Positions 35,036-47,500 of a stretch of DNA of 64,000 bases are shown piece after piece. Both the position numbers and the translations under genes were made by a program. The notes below the pieces were generated by a model, which worked only from the letters and a program-made list of their open reading frames with translations, had not been told where the DNA came from and ran no database searches. This DNA is from Leidyana gryllorum EB-2025a. Taxonomy: Eukaryota > Apicomplexa. Position 1 is the stretch's first letter; each line of letters opens with the position of its first letter. The DNA is taken from positions 93,710 to 157,709 of the forward strand of contig JBLWGC010000177.1 in assembly GCA_048772705.1 (NCBI GenBank). Direction: 5' to 3'.

Positions 35036-37606
35036 ATGAATGCCCGAACTCGAGAATGGGACTATTGGTTCTCGCTGCGGCGTAAAGACACATCATATCT
35101 ATCAACCTGCTGTAGAGCCGACCTCTCCTGCGCCTTCATTGCCTCCACCCCTGTCCATTTGATATACAAGGAGCTCAATCGATTTGCCTCAGCCCTGCGA
35201 CAACGTGAGGGCCCTGCGGATGAGTATCTCTTGCGTCTTTTGGACCCCTCGGGAGCTCTCACCGACCAAACCCTCAGTATCGTGACGGTAAGAAGAAGGG
35301 GGCTCTCCCTTTGTAAAGCCCGTTGACTACCCACACCCACTCCACTACTGTAGGATTGGCTCCTGGACGCAGACAATGGTGATATCCACTTTGAAGAGAT
35401 ACACTCCTTCACGCCCACACCGCTGACCGACGTCTCCCTTCACTCTTTGGAACGTATATTTGCCAAGTCGCGAGGCCGACTCGATGACGTTCGAATAAAT
35501 GGCACAGGCTTCACTGATCAGGGCATCTTGGATTTCCTAAAGGTTGTTATCGGCACCGAACGTCCGCCCGCGGATCTTCTCGAAGAGCTCCACGACCAAG
35601 TCAGGCCTCTTTTCCCCAAATATCTCCGGAGACTGGGCAGAAGTCGCCCTTTTAGGTTCAGTCTCGCCTTCCCCAGTTCACGGGCGGTGTGGATCTTGGA
35701 ACAGCTATTCATCGAACGCTGTCGCATTCTCAAGTTGGCAGCTCTGCCCCGCGAGACTCGAGAAGACTTTGCCATCTTAATCACCGCGCGGAATCTCGTC
35801 GAGAGGCTCAGAGCCCGTGACCTTCCTCGGGTTGCCCTAATGCTCGTTCTCGACTACTACTATGGCTCTAACTCCACACCCTCTTACACGAGTCCGCCTA
35901 ATCGGTTGCCCTTTCAGTTGTGGCCCGAATCTGCTCAACAAGTCCCAAACGCGACTACACTGCCACCACAGCACAGGGAACTTGCAGCACAAGATGCACA
36001 CTCCATGCGTCCTCCTGCGACTGAAACCAGACGAGACCACCAAACGGATTCGTCTCCATCAGGAGGGTCGAGAGGGGACCACCATTCACCTCGACACCGC
36101 CCTTTGCCCCCAAAGGACCGAACACCGTCTTCCAGAGACGCACCCAGCTCTCGTCGACAGGATCGTCATCGATCTGGCACCTCACGGCGACGTCGATACT
36201 CGACTTCCTCGTCGTCCTCGTCCTATGCGTCTTCTCAAAGTGCGTCGTCCTCATCCGAGTCTCCCCCTCAGCGCCGGCCACCCAGCAGACGCCGGTCTCG
36301 AGGCTCTAATCGGAATAACTTCCGGTCTGCCCATAGGCGAGGATCCTCATCGTCGCGAAGCACACCCCCGAGACGCCGACGGTCGAGGAGACGCCGAGAT
36401 TCAGATGACCGCGCTGACTCTTCTGCTCACCGCTCGCCGAGAGTCGGCCGCAGAAGACGAGTGTCGCACAATCCGGCCATAGGCGAGACGAGCTATCCTC
36501 CGACTTCAAGCGTGACTCGCCCCACGCAGCCTGTCACCGACGCCGTCTCCTTTTCCAGTGCCACTTCGTCTTCGGTTCTGGACCGGAGTGTCGGGCTCGC
36601 GAACCGCGAAACGCCTTCGCCTGCCGCCTCCGGGAGTCGTGCCACAGAGCTCATCCTCGACCCGCCTCGGATTCCTCCTCCTCCTCCGGCTGCATCTTCC
36701 CAGCGGATTACTGGAAAGCTGACCGACGAAATCGGGCCACCACTGCCACCGGTTGAGATTATTAAAGCGGCGTCTCCCTCTCAGTCGGGAGCGGCGACGG
36801 CAGCAATTTATGCTTTCTGTCCATTGACCGCGTTGGCTCTTTTGGCCCCGGCTGGAAGCGCGAGTAATGGTCAGTTGAGCGATGTGATTGGGTTGTACTC
36901 GCGGCTAACTAGCGAGCAGCCCTCTGAGAGCCAAGCGCCAGTGCGGTTTTGCACGACCGCGAGCGATGATTTGCTGCAGTTAGTCGCAGCAGCAGATGAA
37001 GCAGCCGAATTGGCGAACGAAGAGGCGTTGGGTTTACGGAACGGAGTGGGCAAATGGATTAAAGAATTGGCTTTGAGTGGAGACATCGAGCTACTGGACA
37101 CTAAGATCAGTCCTGAGGAAGAAGACTTCCAACACTGTCGAGCCGCGTTCACTGCTTTGGCTGCGAGAAGAGACGATTGCCAGCCACATTTGATCTATGT
37201 GTGCTGGTCAAGCGAGTCCTTGGTGCGGTTGGAGCGGGATGTGAGAGCGAAGCGGTTGGACAAGGTGTTTTGTATCCCGACGAAGGGTCTAAGTGAAGTA
37301 CTGATCGGCGTCGAGGGGTCTGCATTGGTTCCACGGTGTGCCGAAGGCGTTATCGAGGCAGCTGCGGCGTGTCACAAGTCAGGGGTCGCCAGTGTCGAAG
37401 ACAGTGCCCGAACATTACGGTGAGTCCTGGGGAGCCAGCCGTCCCCCCTCGTCTGGTTATTTAAATGACTACAATACGGTAGATTTGTTATCAAGCGAAT
37501 TTTGCCGTTGCTGGACTCATGTCATACACCCAGCGATAAAATGAAGGTGAAGAGACAGCTGGACACCATCGGCAAAATGCTCGAGGAGTTTGAGCATCAG
37601 GAGTAG
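35036..37606 (+). CDS. RS-domain protein, candidate splicing-related factor
   Basis: Exons 35036-35287, 35354-37419 and 37483-37606, phases agreeing, 813 residues. The first ~270 residues are folded and mostly helical (DEYLLRLLDPSGALTDQT, GFTDQGILDFLKVVIG, RETREDFAILITARNLVERL). A ~200-residue Arg/Ser/Pro region follows, with SSSSSSYASSQS and SRRRSRGSNR-type dipeptides typical of SR-related proteins. A Pro-rich linker (PPRIPPPPPAASSQ) leads to a C-terminal folded part with LIYVCWSSESLVRLERD and a terminal helix after the last intron (ILPLLDSC...GKMLEEFEHQE). No RRM or PWI domain could be identified. It is divergent from the LRR gene by 49 bp. The splicing role is inferred only from the RS composition. 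Confidence 0.72.
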
Positions 37607-37648
37607 TGATGATGCGGTGCGTGCTATCATCCATCTAAGTACCAATCT

Positions 37649-38537
37649 TCAATGCACCGGGAAGATGTTAGCGATTCCCTGTTTCACATGAAGCATCAAG
37701 GCCTCTCCGGGGTACTGATCAGAAGATGCAATAAGAAGCACACGCCGGTAGACCTCAACTCCGCTGCCCCAGAGGAATGCAAGAACCTACGAGATATATT
37801 GTGCTGGGGAAAGATATGGTGACTCAACAACACTGACCTCGATCGCAAATGACTCCAAAGCCCGTGACACTGTCAGTACTTGTGCCAAATGCTCCACTGG
37901 AACTATGAGGTGTCTGTGTATTGAGATTGGACATTGGGAGACGGCGGGCGTATATGCTTGCTTACGCGTGCTCCGAAACTAATCGGCTAACAATGATACC
38001 CCCAATGAGGACCAGAAGGCCTCTGATGACCCACACAGCCACGGGTTTGACTATAAACTTGTGCAGAAGTTTGGCCACGAGAACGCTGTGTATGGATGAG
38101 TAATTTATATGACATATCAATCACTACTTACGCGTAGAATACCCATTCGCCAATGGCCGCAAGGTAGCTGATGGCAAACAGACTTTCACACATCTTTGGT
38201 GTGCCGGTGAACATGTTGCGTTTGCAGCTTAGCATGTAGGCGTTGGTCACGGCCTGCTCCGAGAAGGGCAACAAGTCGAGAACCAGTCGTTGTAGGGGAG
38301 TGGCTGCGAGGTTGGTCAGAGATCGATCGACGCTGATTTCCTACCTGGAATAATTCCCACACCAGGGCAAGCCTGGCCAAACTCCTTGAGTCTTGCAACC
38401 GTGGACTGTTCACGGCTCAGCTCACATCCGTGATAGACCCAGTGAGAGAAGATGACAACTGCCAGCAGGGTCGCACACAAACTTAGACGCAGAATATGCG
38501 CCACAACCGAGTGTTGACTCAAGACTTTGAGCGGCAT
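37649..38537 (-). CDS. Unrecognised small multi-pass membrane protein
   Basis: Five exons, 38537-38345, 38303-38132, 38085-37966, 37913-37838 and 37786-37649, give 232 residues; four short introns (42-52 nt) with consistent phases make the model convincing. Hydrophobic segments: ~14-34 (ILRLSLCATLLAVVIFSHWV), ~95-115 (LFAISYLAAIGEWVFYAVLV) and ~122-143 (VAVWVIRGLLVLIGGIIVSR), plus a weaker one in the last exon (EVLAFLWGSGVEV). A loop holds AYMLSCKRNMFTGTPKMCE. I do not recognise the family. Location is probably endomembrane, without a classical cleavable signal. Convergent with the RS-domain gene (42 bp) and divergent from RRP12. Confidence 0.72.
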
Positions 38538-38611
38538 TGAGGGATTTTTTAGTTCAAAACTTGTCTGCTGTCGCCAAGACAGTTCTTTGTTGCCATCCAA
38601 ACTCGGCCCAT

Positions 38612-41600
38612 ATGGGTACCATAGATGCCTTACACCCAAAAGCTGTCCTAACAGCCATATTATCACCACAACTCACCAGCCGCCAGCAGACACCGGGGCG
38701 GGAACAAATAGACGTAAATCTCAGTCGGACGTAATCCTTCTCAATTGGCGGACGTATTTCTTCTCAATACGCACTCTTCATTTCCGACGAAAACCACTCT
38801 CTCTTAAAGTACGACGAGGTCAATCAGGCCACAACAACACTCAATCTGACTTGTAAAGCTCAAAACCAACGGAGTGAAGCTCAAGTTCGCAACCAATCTC
38901 GGGAATGCCGATCCCACCTCACAGCATTTTTTTGGGAAGGCCAACATATGCAGGCCGCAGTTCTAGGCCAAGTCGAGACACTGCCTCTCGCAGTATTCCA
39001 ATTCCCCGAAGTCTTCGATGAATCCGTATTGGAAAGAGCTCGCGGCCACGCAACTGGGAATGCCACTAGTGCTATTCTCGCCTTTATGGCCCGCATGGAG
39101 GAAGAACAGTCAGCCACTGTCACCTTTGCTGCTACCGTCCTGCTCGACGCCACTCTGAGACGGTTTGAGCAAAGTCTCTCATCGGAAAATGCCACTATCG
39201 ATGCCAGCGCACTGCGACCCGCTATCGGTTTTGCCTTTATAATCGCCATGTGCGCCCATATCGAAGTCAACGAGATAGACAACCGGCTTATCAGTCTGGT
39301 TCAGGAGGCCGCCGTCAAGGCAATTTCGTTGCTCTCATCCAAGAAACGATACGCATTCGAGCAGGACCCCGACTTTGTCATGATACCCGTCGACGAGCAG
39401 CCACCCGTACCCATAATGCAGATAGCGGGGTTCCTGAGCACAGCTTTTTGGCACTATTGCCAACGCGTCGACCACCCGCCAATCAGCGAATCCTACCTCA
39501 AGGCTTTGCTCAAAGCACTGGTGGCCAAGGGTGAGCACCCGCCCTACTTGCTATCCCCCTTTGAGGCTGTGGCCACTTCGGCGGGTGCCCCAATGTTCAA
39601 CAATCCCGGGGCCCTCCACCGTCTCCACAATGCACTGTCGCCGGTCATCCTCACCGAAAAGTGGCCAACACCCCTCGGACAGATCACAGACGTCCACGCT
39701 GCCTGCGCCTTCCTCGCCATTGCACTCACCACCACTGACGAACAAGCCACCTCTCTGACAAAAAAGCCTCTCCGCTTCCAATTGGTCACCCACCGCGTTC
39801 AGCAGCTCGCTGAAATGGTCAACAAGTGCGCCAAGGGACGTAAAGTGCAAATCTCCGACACACTGAGAGATACCATCCAAGTTGCCGCCCAGCCTTGGAT
39901 GATCCGAGCGTGCCTCAAAGTGGACTCGCAGTTGGCTGAGCTCGTCACAGATCTCACCAGCGCCGTCGCCAACATCGTCAGAGCAATGAACTGTCTGCAA
40001 ATGTCAAGTGCTCTCGTCCTGAAATCCATTCAGCCCTTCATTGAGCTCATGAGACAACGGGGAATCGAGAGTACAACAGAAGATACAATGAAAAGCTTCA
40101 AAGATCTTCTCAAAGCCCTCCAACCCGTCTGTGCTGTGCGGGAATGTGTAGACTTAGCTCGAGTTTTGCTGAGAACCTTCAAGAGTCAGGTACTCGAGAT
40201 GGCTCCAGCCGTACTCACCGGCCTGGGCGATCAAATTTGGGACCTAAAGTATGGAACTTGGACAGATGAGGACCGTCTCCAAGCTGTTCCTGGGGCTGCC
40301 GAGTCCAACTATGACATATCACTAATCCGCCAGTCCGTCTTCTTGGAACTGAAACCCGAACTCACCCACTTGGTGGACGCGGCGTTCGTGGCGGCGGCGG
40401 CTCACAAAGTGTCTGTGTTGTCTATCGCAGAAGAGTACGAGGTGCCTCCCTACCAAGAGACTATGCGGGCACTTTGGAGATGTTTTGGCTCAGAAGTCAT
40501 TCTGAACGCATTCCCTCAGTGCAAACTGAATCTGCAGAGTGTACTGCTGGATCGCAACTTCTCGCTGGCATCGGGTTTGTGGGCCTTCGAGAGCCTTCTC
40601 GGGTCTGGGGGTAGACTGGATGTAGCTTCCTACCTCAATCATATCCAACCTCATGTGAGTAAATGTGACCACTGTTCCCATCAATAACGACTCGCTGTGC
40701 AGATCTCCATAATTGAAGCCCGCAAAGCAGCAGCTGCTGGGGACTCGGTGCATCAGGTCACGTGGACCGCTGCTCAGGAACAGTTGATGGGAAGTTTGGT
40801 GGTATTCTGCACCGAGCCGAGCGACCTCCCACAAGTTGAAACCCTCATTCCGAGACTGATCCAACAGAGTAAAGACGTCGGAAGCGAAGCAGCGGGAAGA
40901 GCGTTGTATACATTGATGAAGTCTCTCACCACGATGCGACGCCGCTCGCGTGAGGTCGAGGAACTCTGGAGCCGTCACTTTGAGAGTTTCCTGCAGACCG
41001 CGGTGGAACTTGTGGCGGTCAACTCTGACCTCAAAATTACTGCTGGCAGTGAAGCTGACAGACGTGCGGCTCAAATGGAACAACTCGGATTCCAAATCCT
41101 CGAGTTGTTCTCGAGAAATTGCACTGAATCTCAATCTCAACAACTCATTGGTTTGTTACTGCGAATGGCCAACCAGCATTTGCTGATAAGTCGAGGTCTC
41201 GACAAACAGACCACTGGTGATGCCGAGATGTCAGAGTCCGGTGAAGGACAGGGTATGGCTGCGTCCCTTAGAGCCAGGAGTGCTCTGCTGGCCGTATCAT
41301 TCTATGAAATGTTGGCTCTGGCTTTGGAGTGTGGCGAGCACTCCCAACAGCTATGCGCCCAACTCAGCAGTATCATACCCGCTATCGTTCCCCATCTCAT
41401 ACTGGGAGAGTGCGCTGAGATGTTGAGACTGAAGCGACCGGTCCCTCTCGCGCTTCAGGAATTGGCCATCCGGACAGACGCCAATGCCATTCAAGAAGCG
41501 CAGATTCCTCGTCTGGAGGTGTCACCCCTCCTCGCCAAAGCCTTCTACCGTATTCTCGTGAAACTCTACGAGAAGTTTGCCTCTGCGCGGTACGGGAACT

Positions 41601-42292
41601 GGGAAGTAGCTACCCAGGCGATTCAGTTCCTGCAAGCCACCACGAAAACAACAAGAGTGTATATCTGGAAGGCCAGAATCAAATTACACGAGGCTATTCT
41701 GCGATATATCAAAACCGTCGGCTTGCCACCAGGTAAGAGCAGCCGGCCTCAACACCCTCAATCACTCGGCTCAGACTCTCCAGGTTTCGCTGCATATGTC
41801 ATCAAGACAGCAATGCTGGAGGCCTGCTGGAAATGCGCCAGCCTCAATGGCTCTGTGCGCAGGAGGTCCTATCGGACTATCAGCAAGGCGACTGATATGC
41901 ATCTGACCCGAGTGGAGGGGGCAGAAAGTCCAGATCAAGCTTTACAGAACCGATCTGCCGAGTTGTCCTGTCTGCTAATGGCGGGATGCGCTTTGGAGCA
42001 CTCTTTGACTCTGAGAAGAGGGTTCGTCATCGCTACCGAAAAGATTCTCAATGGACAGATCACTTTGAGTATGGGCTGGAGGAAGAATTTGGAACAGATC
42101 GTTGCCGCTTCTGGTGTGCTGTGCTTCAACGATGAGAGACGCAGTGCTCGTGGTTCGTCTGCTGAAGGAAGCAGAGCGACCGGTTCGAGTAGATTCACAA
42201 GAGTCTCAAGATCCTCCAGGCTCTCCAAGTTGTCCAGATCAAGTAGACTAAGTCGCAAAGAAATTAAGCGTAGGATGAATAGTCGAAACTAA
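38612..42292 (+). CDS. RRP12: RRP12-like ribosome biogenesis/export factor
   Basis: HEAT-repeat protein that in yeast helps nuclear export of 40S and 60S pre-ribosomes. Exons 38612-38713, 38810-40654, 40703-41732 and 41784-42292 would give 1,161 residues. The block LWRCFGSEVILNAFPQ...RNFSLASGLWAFESLL followed by TAAQEQLMGSLVVFCTEPSD parallels the family's 'MGPEKVLQAIPLQ...LGFFTSYFLPLA' and 'LQWQIWTLLPGFCTCPTD'. The C-terminus is Ser/Arg-rich and basic (SRKEIKRRMNSRN), as in RRP12. The first exon is uncertain. A conservative start is ATG 38948, but the frame is open and protein-like upstream (SHLTAFFWEGQHMQAAV), and a GTAAAT donor at 38714 links it to an ATG at 38612. Confidence 0.8.
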
Positions 42293-42304
42293 CCACCACC
42301 GCCA

Positions 42305-44270
42305 TCACAAACCACCGGCTAACTTCTCAGCCTCCTTCTTGGCCTTGGCCTCTTTCTTAAGTCTGCGTTCTTCAGCCGCCTTCTCACGAGCTAATTTGGC
42401 CTCCTCTTTCGCCTGCGAGGGCAGATTGAGGGAGAGAGAACTGACTTTTTGGTCCTTACCTTGGCCTCTTTGGTGGCCTCCTGTTGAGCAGCGAAGGTGT
42501 CGGTCAGCCCCACCGTCAGGTTGAACACAGGCAACTGGGGACTGGTATCCCAATCAGCTGTGTAGAAACCGAGACGTTCGAATTGGAAGGAAGTGCCTTT
42601 CTCAGTGTTCATCAGCCCTCTTTCAAAGCGAGCATTGGGGCGCACGATAAGTGAGTCGGGATTCAGATTATCCTCCCACGACTTCTGAGGTGCCCCCTCA
42701 TCCGGGTCAGCACACTTGAAGAGCGTGTCATAGTCGCGAGCCTCCCCAGCAACAGAGTCGACTTCCGATAGCCAATGAATAACGCCTTTCACTTTTCGAC
42801 CGTCACTGGGAGCCGCTCCTCCTTTGGTGTTGGGATCGTAGGTACAGCGTAACTCGACAACTTTTCCAGTCTGCTCATCTTTGTGTACCTCCTCGCACTT
42901 GATCCAGTAGCCATATCGAAGGCGAACCTCCGCACCGGGGCTCAACCGGAAGAACTTTGGCGGGGGGTTCTCCTCAAAGTCTGAGGCTTCGATGTAAATC
43001 ACTTTACCTATCTTCAGCTCGCGTTCTCCCAGATCCAACTCGGGATGATTCTTAGCTGTGACGGTTTCAACGTGATCATCCGATGGCCAGTTGGTCAGAA
43101 TAACGCGCAAAGGATTCAGAACTGCGAACCGTCTTTGCACTGGATGCAGAGAGTCCCGAATCACAGCTTCCAACCGACTCATGGGGATAGTATTGTTCCT
43201 CTTGGCCAGACCAATGTCGTACGCGAAGGTCCTCACAGCCGCCGCCGGATAGCCACGTCTACGAGCGCCGCACAGGGTGGGCATCCGGGGATCACTCCAT
43301 CCTCTGACATAGCCCTCTTTGACAAGCTTCAGTAAACGTCTGTTGGAATGGGCAGTGGAAGTCCATGTGCTTTCTCCATACTCACCTTTTGCTCATCACT
43401 GTGTGAGTCAGATTAAATCTTGCAAACTCAATCTGACGAGTTCTGTAGATATCTAACTTCTCTTGGAACCAATCGTACAAAGCTCTGTGATCATAGAACT
43501 CTAAAGTACAGATGGAGTGGGTAATGCGCTCAATGGAATCAGATTGGCCGTGAGCGAAGTCGTAGATGGGATAGATACACCATTTGTCTCCTGTACGTGG
43601 GTGGTGGGCGTGCTTGATGCGATAGATTGGTGGATCTCGCATGTTCATGTTGCCGTGTGCCATGTCAATCTTGCACCGAAGAATGCAGTGCCCATCCGGA
43701 AACTCTCCAGCTCTCATTTTTTCGAACTGCGCAAGATTCTCCTCTACACTACGGTTCCGGTAGGGCGAGTCCTTCCCGGCTTCGGTTACACTCCCTCTGT
43801 TGGCTCTGACTTCTTCCTCCGTCTGCTCGTCCACATATGCCAAACCCTTGCGGATCAGGTCCACCGCCCACTCGTACAATTGGTCAAAATAGTCGCTTGC
43901 GAAGAATAGATTATTCCCCCAATCGAATCCGAGCCATCGAATATCCTCTTGAATGGATTGAATATACTCATCCTCTTCCGTAGCAGGATTGGTGTCATCA
44001 AATCTCAAGTGACACACGCCATTGTACTGCTTCGCCAGGCCAAAGTTCAAGCAGATAGACTTGGCGTGCCCCAGGTGGAGGTATCCATTAGGCTCTGGAG
44101 GGAATCTGGTCACAGTAGACTTTATCCGACCCGAAGCAATGTCCTCATCAATGATTTGGGTGACAAAGTTGTTGAGTCGCTACAGAAAGACATGTTATTG
44201 GGTGTTATAATGTTGGGAGACGTACTGGATGTTCCACACCATCTACCTCAAACCCGTTGGCGATGCTCAT
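42305..44270 (-). CDS. QARS: Glutaminyl-tRNA synthetase
   Basis: Class I synthetase charging tRNA-Gln (EC 6.1.1.18). Exons 44270-44226, 44179-43386, 43339-42460 and 42412-42305 give 608 residues. The HIGH box is in [16 protein letters not shown] (about residue 40-55) and the KMSKS box is MSKR near 276-279, split by the second intron. Other GlnRS-specific blocks are present: [37 protein letters not shown], and the anticodon-binding barrel with [11 protein letters not shown] and IHWLS. The eukaryotic YqeY-like N-terminal extension is absent, so the layout is closer to short GlnRS forms. The C-terminus adds a Lys/Glu/Ala-rich helical tail ([17 protein letters not shown]). Convergent with RRP12, 12 bp apart. 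Confidence 0.96.
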
Positions 44271-44577
44271 GGTAGCTTTTTTTTCCGCTGATTTTTACTC
44301 AGTCCTACAAATTTGACACTCTATCCACAAAAGTTCTGCGCTCCATACTTGACCACACAAGTACAACAGGTGATGGTTTTTGCTCAGAATGCGCTCGGTG
44401 ACTCACTGGAACGGAGTCAATTAAGGTTCAGTGTGACGAAAAAGCAATCAGTCCCAGAAGCACAACAACATGAGTGTGGCGGGAGCTTCACCTTAGCAAA
44501 GTCCCACACTCAAAAGATGGGTCATTTGATATACAGATATAGAACATTGAATACTAAGGGAAGCAGATACGCATACT
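44271..44577. other. 307-bp spacer: GlnRS promoter side and 3' flank of the giant repeat gene
   Basis: A plus-strand open frame crosses this spacer into the giant gene, but it starts without ATG and its product is not protein-like. AT content is higher than in the flanking genes. The minus-strand side must hold the poly(A) site of the giant transcript and the GlnRS promoter. No RNA gene or clear regulatory motif was recognised. Confidence 0.5.
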
Positions 44578-47500
44578 TCAGAACATATCTAAGTCAATCT
44601 GCGCGAGCGAAGCGCGAGCGGCAGCGTCTTCGTCATGACGAACAACGTCAAAATCGTATTCAGAGTATATATCGCCGACTGGTGTTTCGTCAGTAGGGGA
44701 CGACTGCTGGTTGCGACGCGCAAACCAGAATCCAGATGCAAAAGACCCGATTGATCCCACACCTGCTGCTGCGGCGGCGATGTAAACGCCCGACCAAGAA
44801 TCGTTCATAGTTTCCGACTTGGTTTCAGAGGAAGAAGAGCTCGAGTTAAGTACACTTCCATCGTCGGTACCGATGAGGTCGGCTCCGAATCCAGCTGCGC
44901 TGAGTAAGTCTTTGCCTTCTGCAGCCGAGTACGAATCCTTGGCATCAGCGTGGATGTCTTCCTCTTGAGATTCCGACACCACAGGCAAGAATGCACCGCG
45001 GGCAGCAATAAATTCACCCATAGATTCTTCCTTCTCCTTGGCCGCGTGACGTTCTGCCAAGAACTCGCGCACAGCTTCAATGTCCTCGGAAACACAAATC
45101 CAGATACATTCTGGTTCTGTAATGAGATCAGTTGTCGGCAATTCGGTGAATAGCGTGGGAGATGAGACTGAGATGCTCCAAGTTGTGTAGGACTCTGTTT
45201 GGCTGACCGTTGTGGTGAACCCGCCTGTAGTGGTAGTGGTAGTCGGCGGTACTTCAGTGGAAGTGGTGGTCGTCGGCGGCTCCTCAGTGGAGGTAGTGGT
45301 CGTCGGCGGTACTTCAGTACTGGGAGTGGGCTTGGGGGGCTGACGAGTTTCAGTAGTGGTCACTTCAGTGGTAGGCGGCTGCTCAGTGGTGATACCAGTG
45401 GAAGTGGTGGTCGTCGGCGGTACTTCAGTGGAAGTGGTGGTCGTCGGCGGTACTTCAGTGGAAGTAGTGGTAGTCGGCGGTACTTCAGTGGAAGTAGTCG
45501 TCGTCGGCGGTACTTCAGTGGAAGTAGTGGTAGTCGGCGGTACTTCAGTGGAAGTGGTGGTCGTCGGCGGCTCCTCAGTGGAGGTAGTGGTCGTCGGCGG
45601 TACTTCAGTACTGGGAGTGGGCTTGGGGGGCTGACGAGTTTCAGTAGTGGTCACTTCAGTGGTAGGCGGCTGCTCAGTGGTGATACCAGTAGACGTGGTG
45701 GTAGTCGGAGGCTCCTCAGTGGAAGTGGTGGTCGTCGGCGGTACTTCAGTTGAAGTGGTGGTAGTGGGAGGTACTTCAGTGGAACTGGTGGTTGTCGGAG
45801 GCTCCTCAGTAGAAGTAGTGGTCGTCGGCGGTACTTCAGTGGAAGTGGTGGTCGTCGGAGGCTCCTCAGTTGAAGTAGTGGTCGTCGGCGGTACTTCAGT
45901 GGAACTGGTGGTTGTCGGAGGCTCCTCAGTAGAAGTAGTGGTCGTCGGCGGTACTTCAGTGGAAGTGGTGGTCGTCGGCGGTACTTCAGTACTGGGAGTG
46001 GGCTTGGGGGGCTGACGAGTTTCAGTAGTGGTCACTTCAGTGGTAGGCGGCTGCTCAGTGGTGATACCAGTAGACGTGGTGGTCGTCGGCGGCTCCTCAG
46101 TGGAAGTGGTGGTCGTCGGCGGTACTTCAGTGGAAGTGGTGGTAGTGGGAGGTACTTCAGTGGAAGTAGTGGTCGTCGGAGGCTCCTCAGTGGAAGTGGT
46201 GGTCGTCGGCGGTACTTCAGTGGAAGTAGTGGTCGTCGGAGGCTCCTCAGTGGAAGTGGTGGTCGTCGGCGGTACTTCAGTGGAAGTAGTGGTAGTCGGA
46301 GGCTCCTCAGTGGAAGTAGTGGTCGTCGGCGGTACTTCAGTGGAAGTAGTGGTCGTCGGAGGCTCCTCAGTAGAAGTAGTGGTCGTCGGCGGTACTTCAG
46401 TGGAAGTAGTGGTCGTCGGAGGCTCCTCAGTAGAAGTAGTGGTCGTCGGCGGTACTTCAGTGGAAGTGGTGGTAGTGGGAGGTACTTCAGTGGAAGTAGT
46501 GGTCGTCGGAGGCTCCTCAGTAGAAGTAGTGGTCGTCGGAGGTACTTCAGTGGAAGTGGTGGTCGTCGGTGGTACTTCAGTGGAACTGGTGGTCGTCGGA
46601 GGCTCCTCAGTAGAAGTAGTGGTCGTCGGCGGTACTTCAGTGGAAGTGGTGGTCGTCGGCGGTACTTCAGTACTGGGAGTGGGCTTGGGGGGCTGACGAG
46701 TTTCAGTAGTGGTCACTTCAGTGGTCGTCGGAGGCTCCTCAGTGGTGATACCAGTAGACGTGGTGGTCGTCGGCGGCTCCTCAGTGGAAGTGGTGGTCGT
46801 CGGCGGTACTTCAGTGGAAGTAGTGGTACTGGGAGGTACTTCAGTGGAAGTGGTGGTAGTGGGAGGTACTTCAGTGGAAGTAGTGGTCGTCGGAGGCTCC
46901 TCAGTGGAAGTGGTGGTCGTCGGCGGTACTTCAGTGGAAGTGGTGGTAGTCGGAGGCTCCTCAGTGGAAGTAGTGGTCGTCGGCGGTACTTCAGTGGAAG
47001 TAGTGGTCGTCGGCGGTACTTCAGTGGAAGTAGTGGTCGTCGGAGGCTCCTCAGTAGAAGTAGTGGTCGTCGGCGGTACTTCAGTGGAAGTAGTGGTCGT
47101 CGGAGGCTCCTCAGTAGAAGTAGTGGTCGTCGGCGGTACTTCAGTGGAAGTGGTGGTAGTCGGAGGCTCCTCAGTGGAAGTAGTGGTCGTCGGCGGTACT
47201 TCAGTGGAAGTGGTGGTCGTCGGCGGTACTTCAGTGGAAGTGGTGGTCGTCGGCGGTTCCTCAGTGGAAGTGGTGGTCGTCGGCGGTACTTCAGTGGAAG
47301 TGGTGGTCGTCGGAGGCTCCTCAGTGGAAGTGGTGGTCGTCGGCGGTACTTCAGTGGAAGTAGTGGTCGTCGGAGGCTCCTCAGTAGAAGTAGTGGTCGT
47401 CGGCGGTACTTCAGTGGAAGTAGTGGTCGTCGGAGGCTCCTCAGTAGAAGTAGTGGTCGTCGGCGGTACTTCAGTACTGGGAGTGGGCTTGGGGGGCTGA

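Noticed and set aside
44313-44696. Plus-strand frame crossing the spacer into the giant gene's tail
   Set aside because: It starts without ATG, and half of it is antisense to the conserved-looking cytoplasmic tail. Composition is not protein-like.
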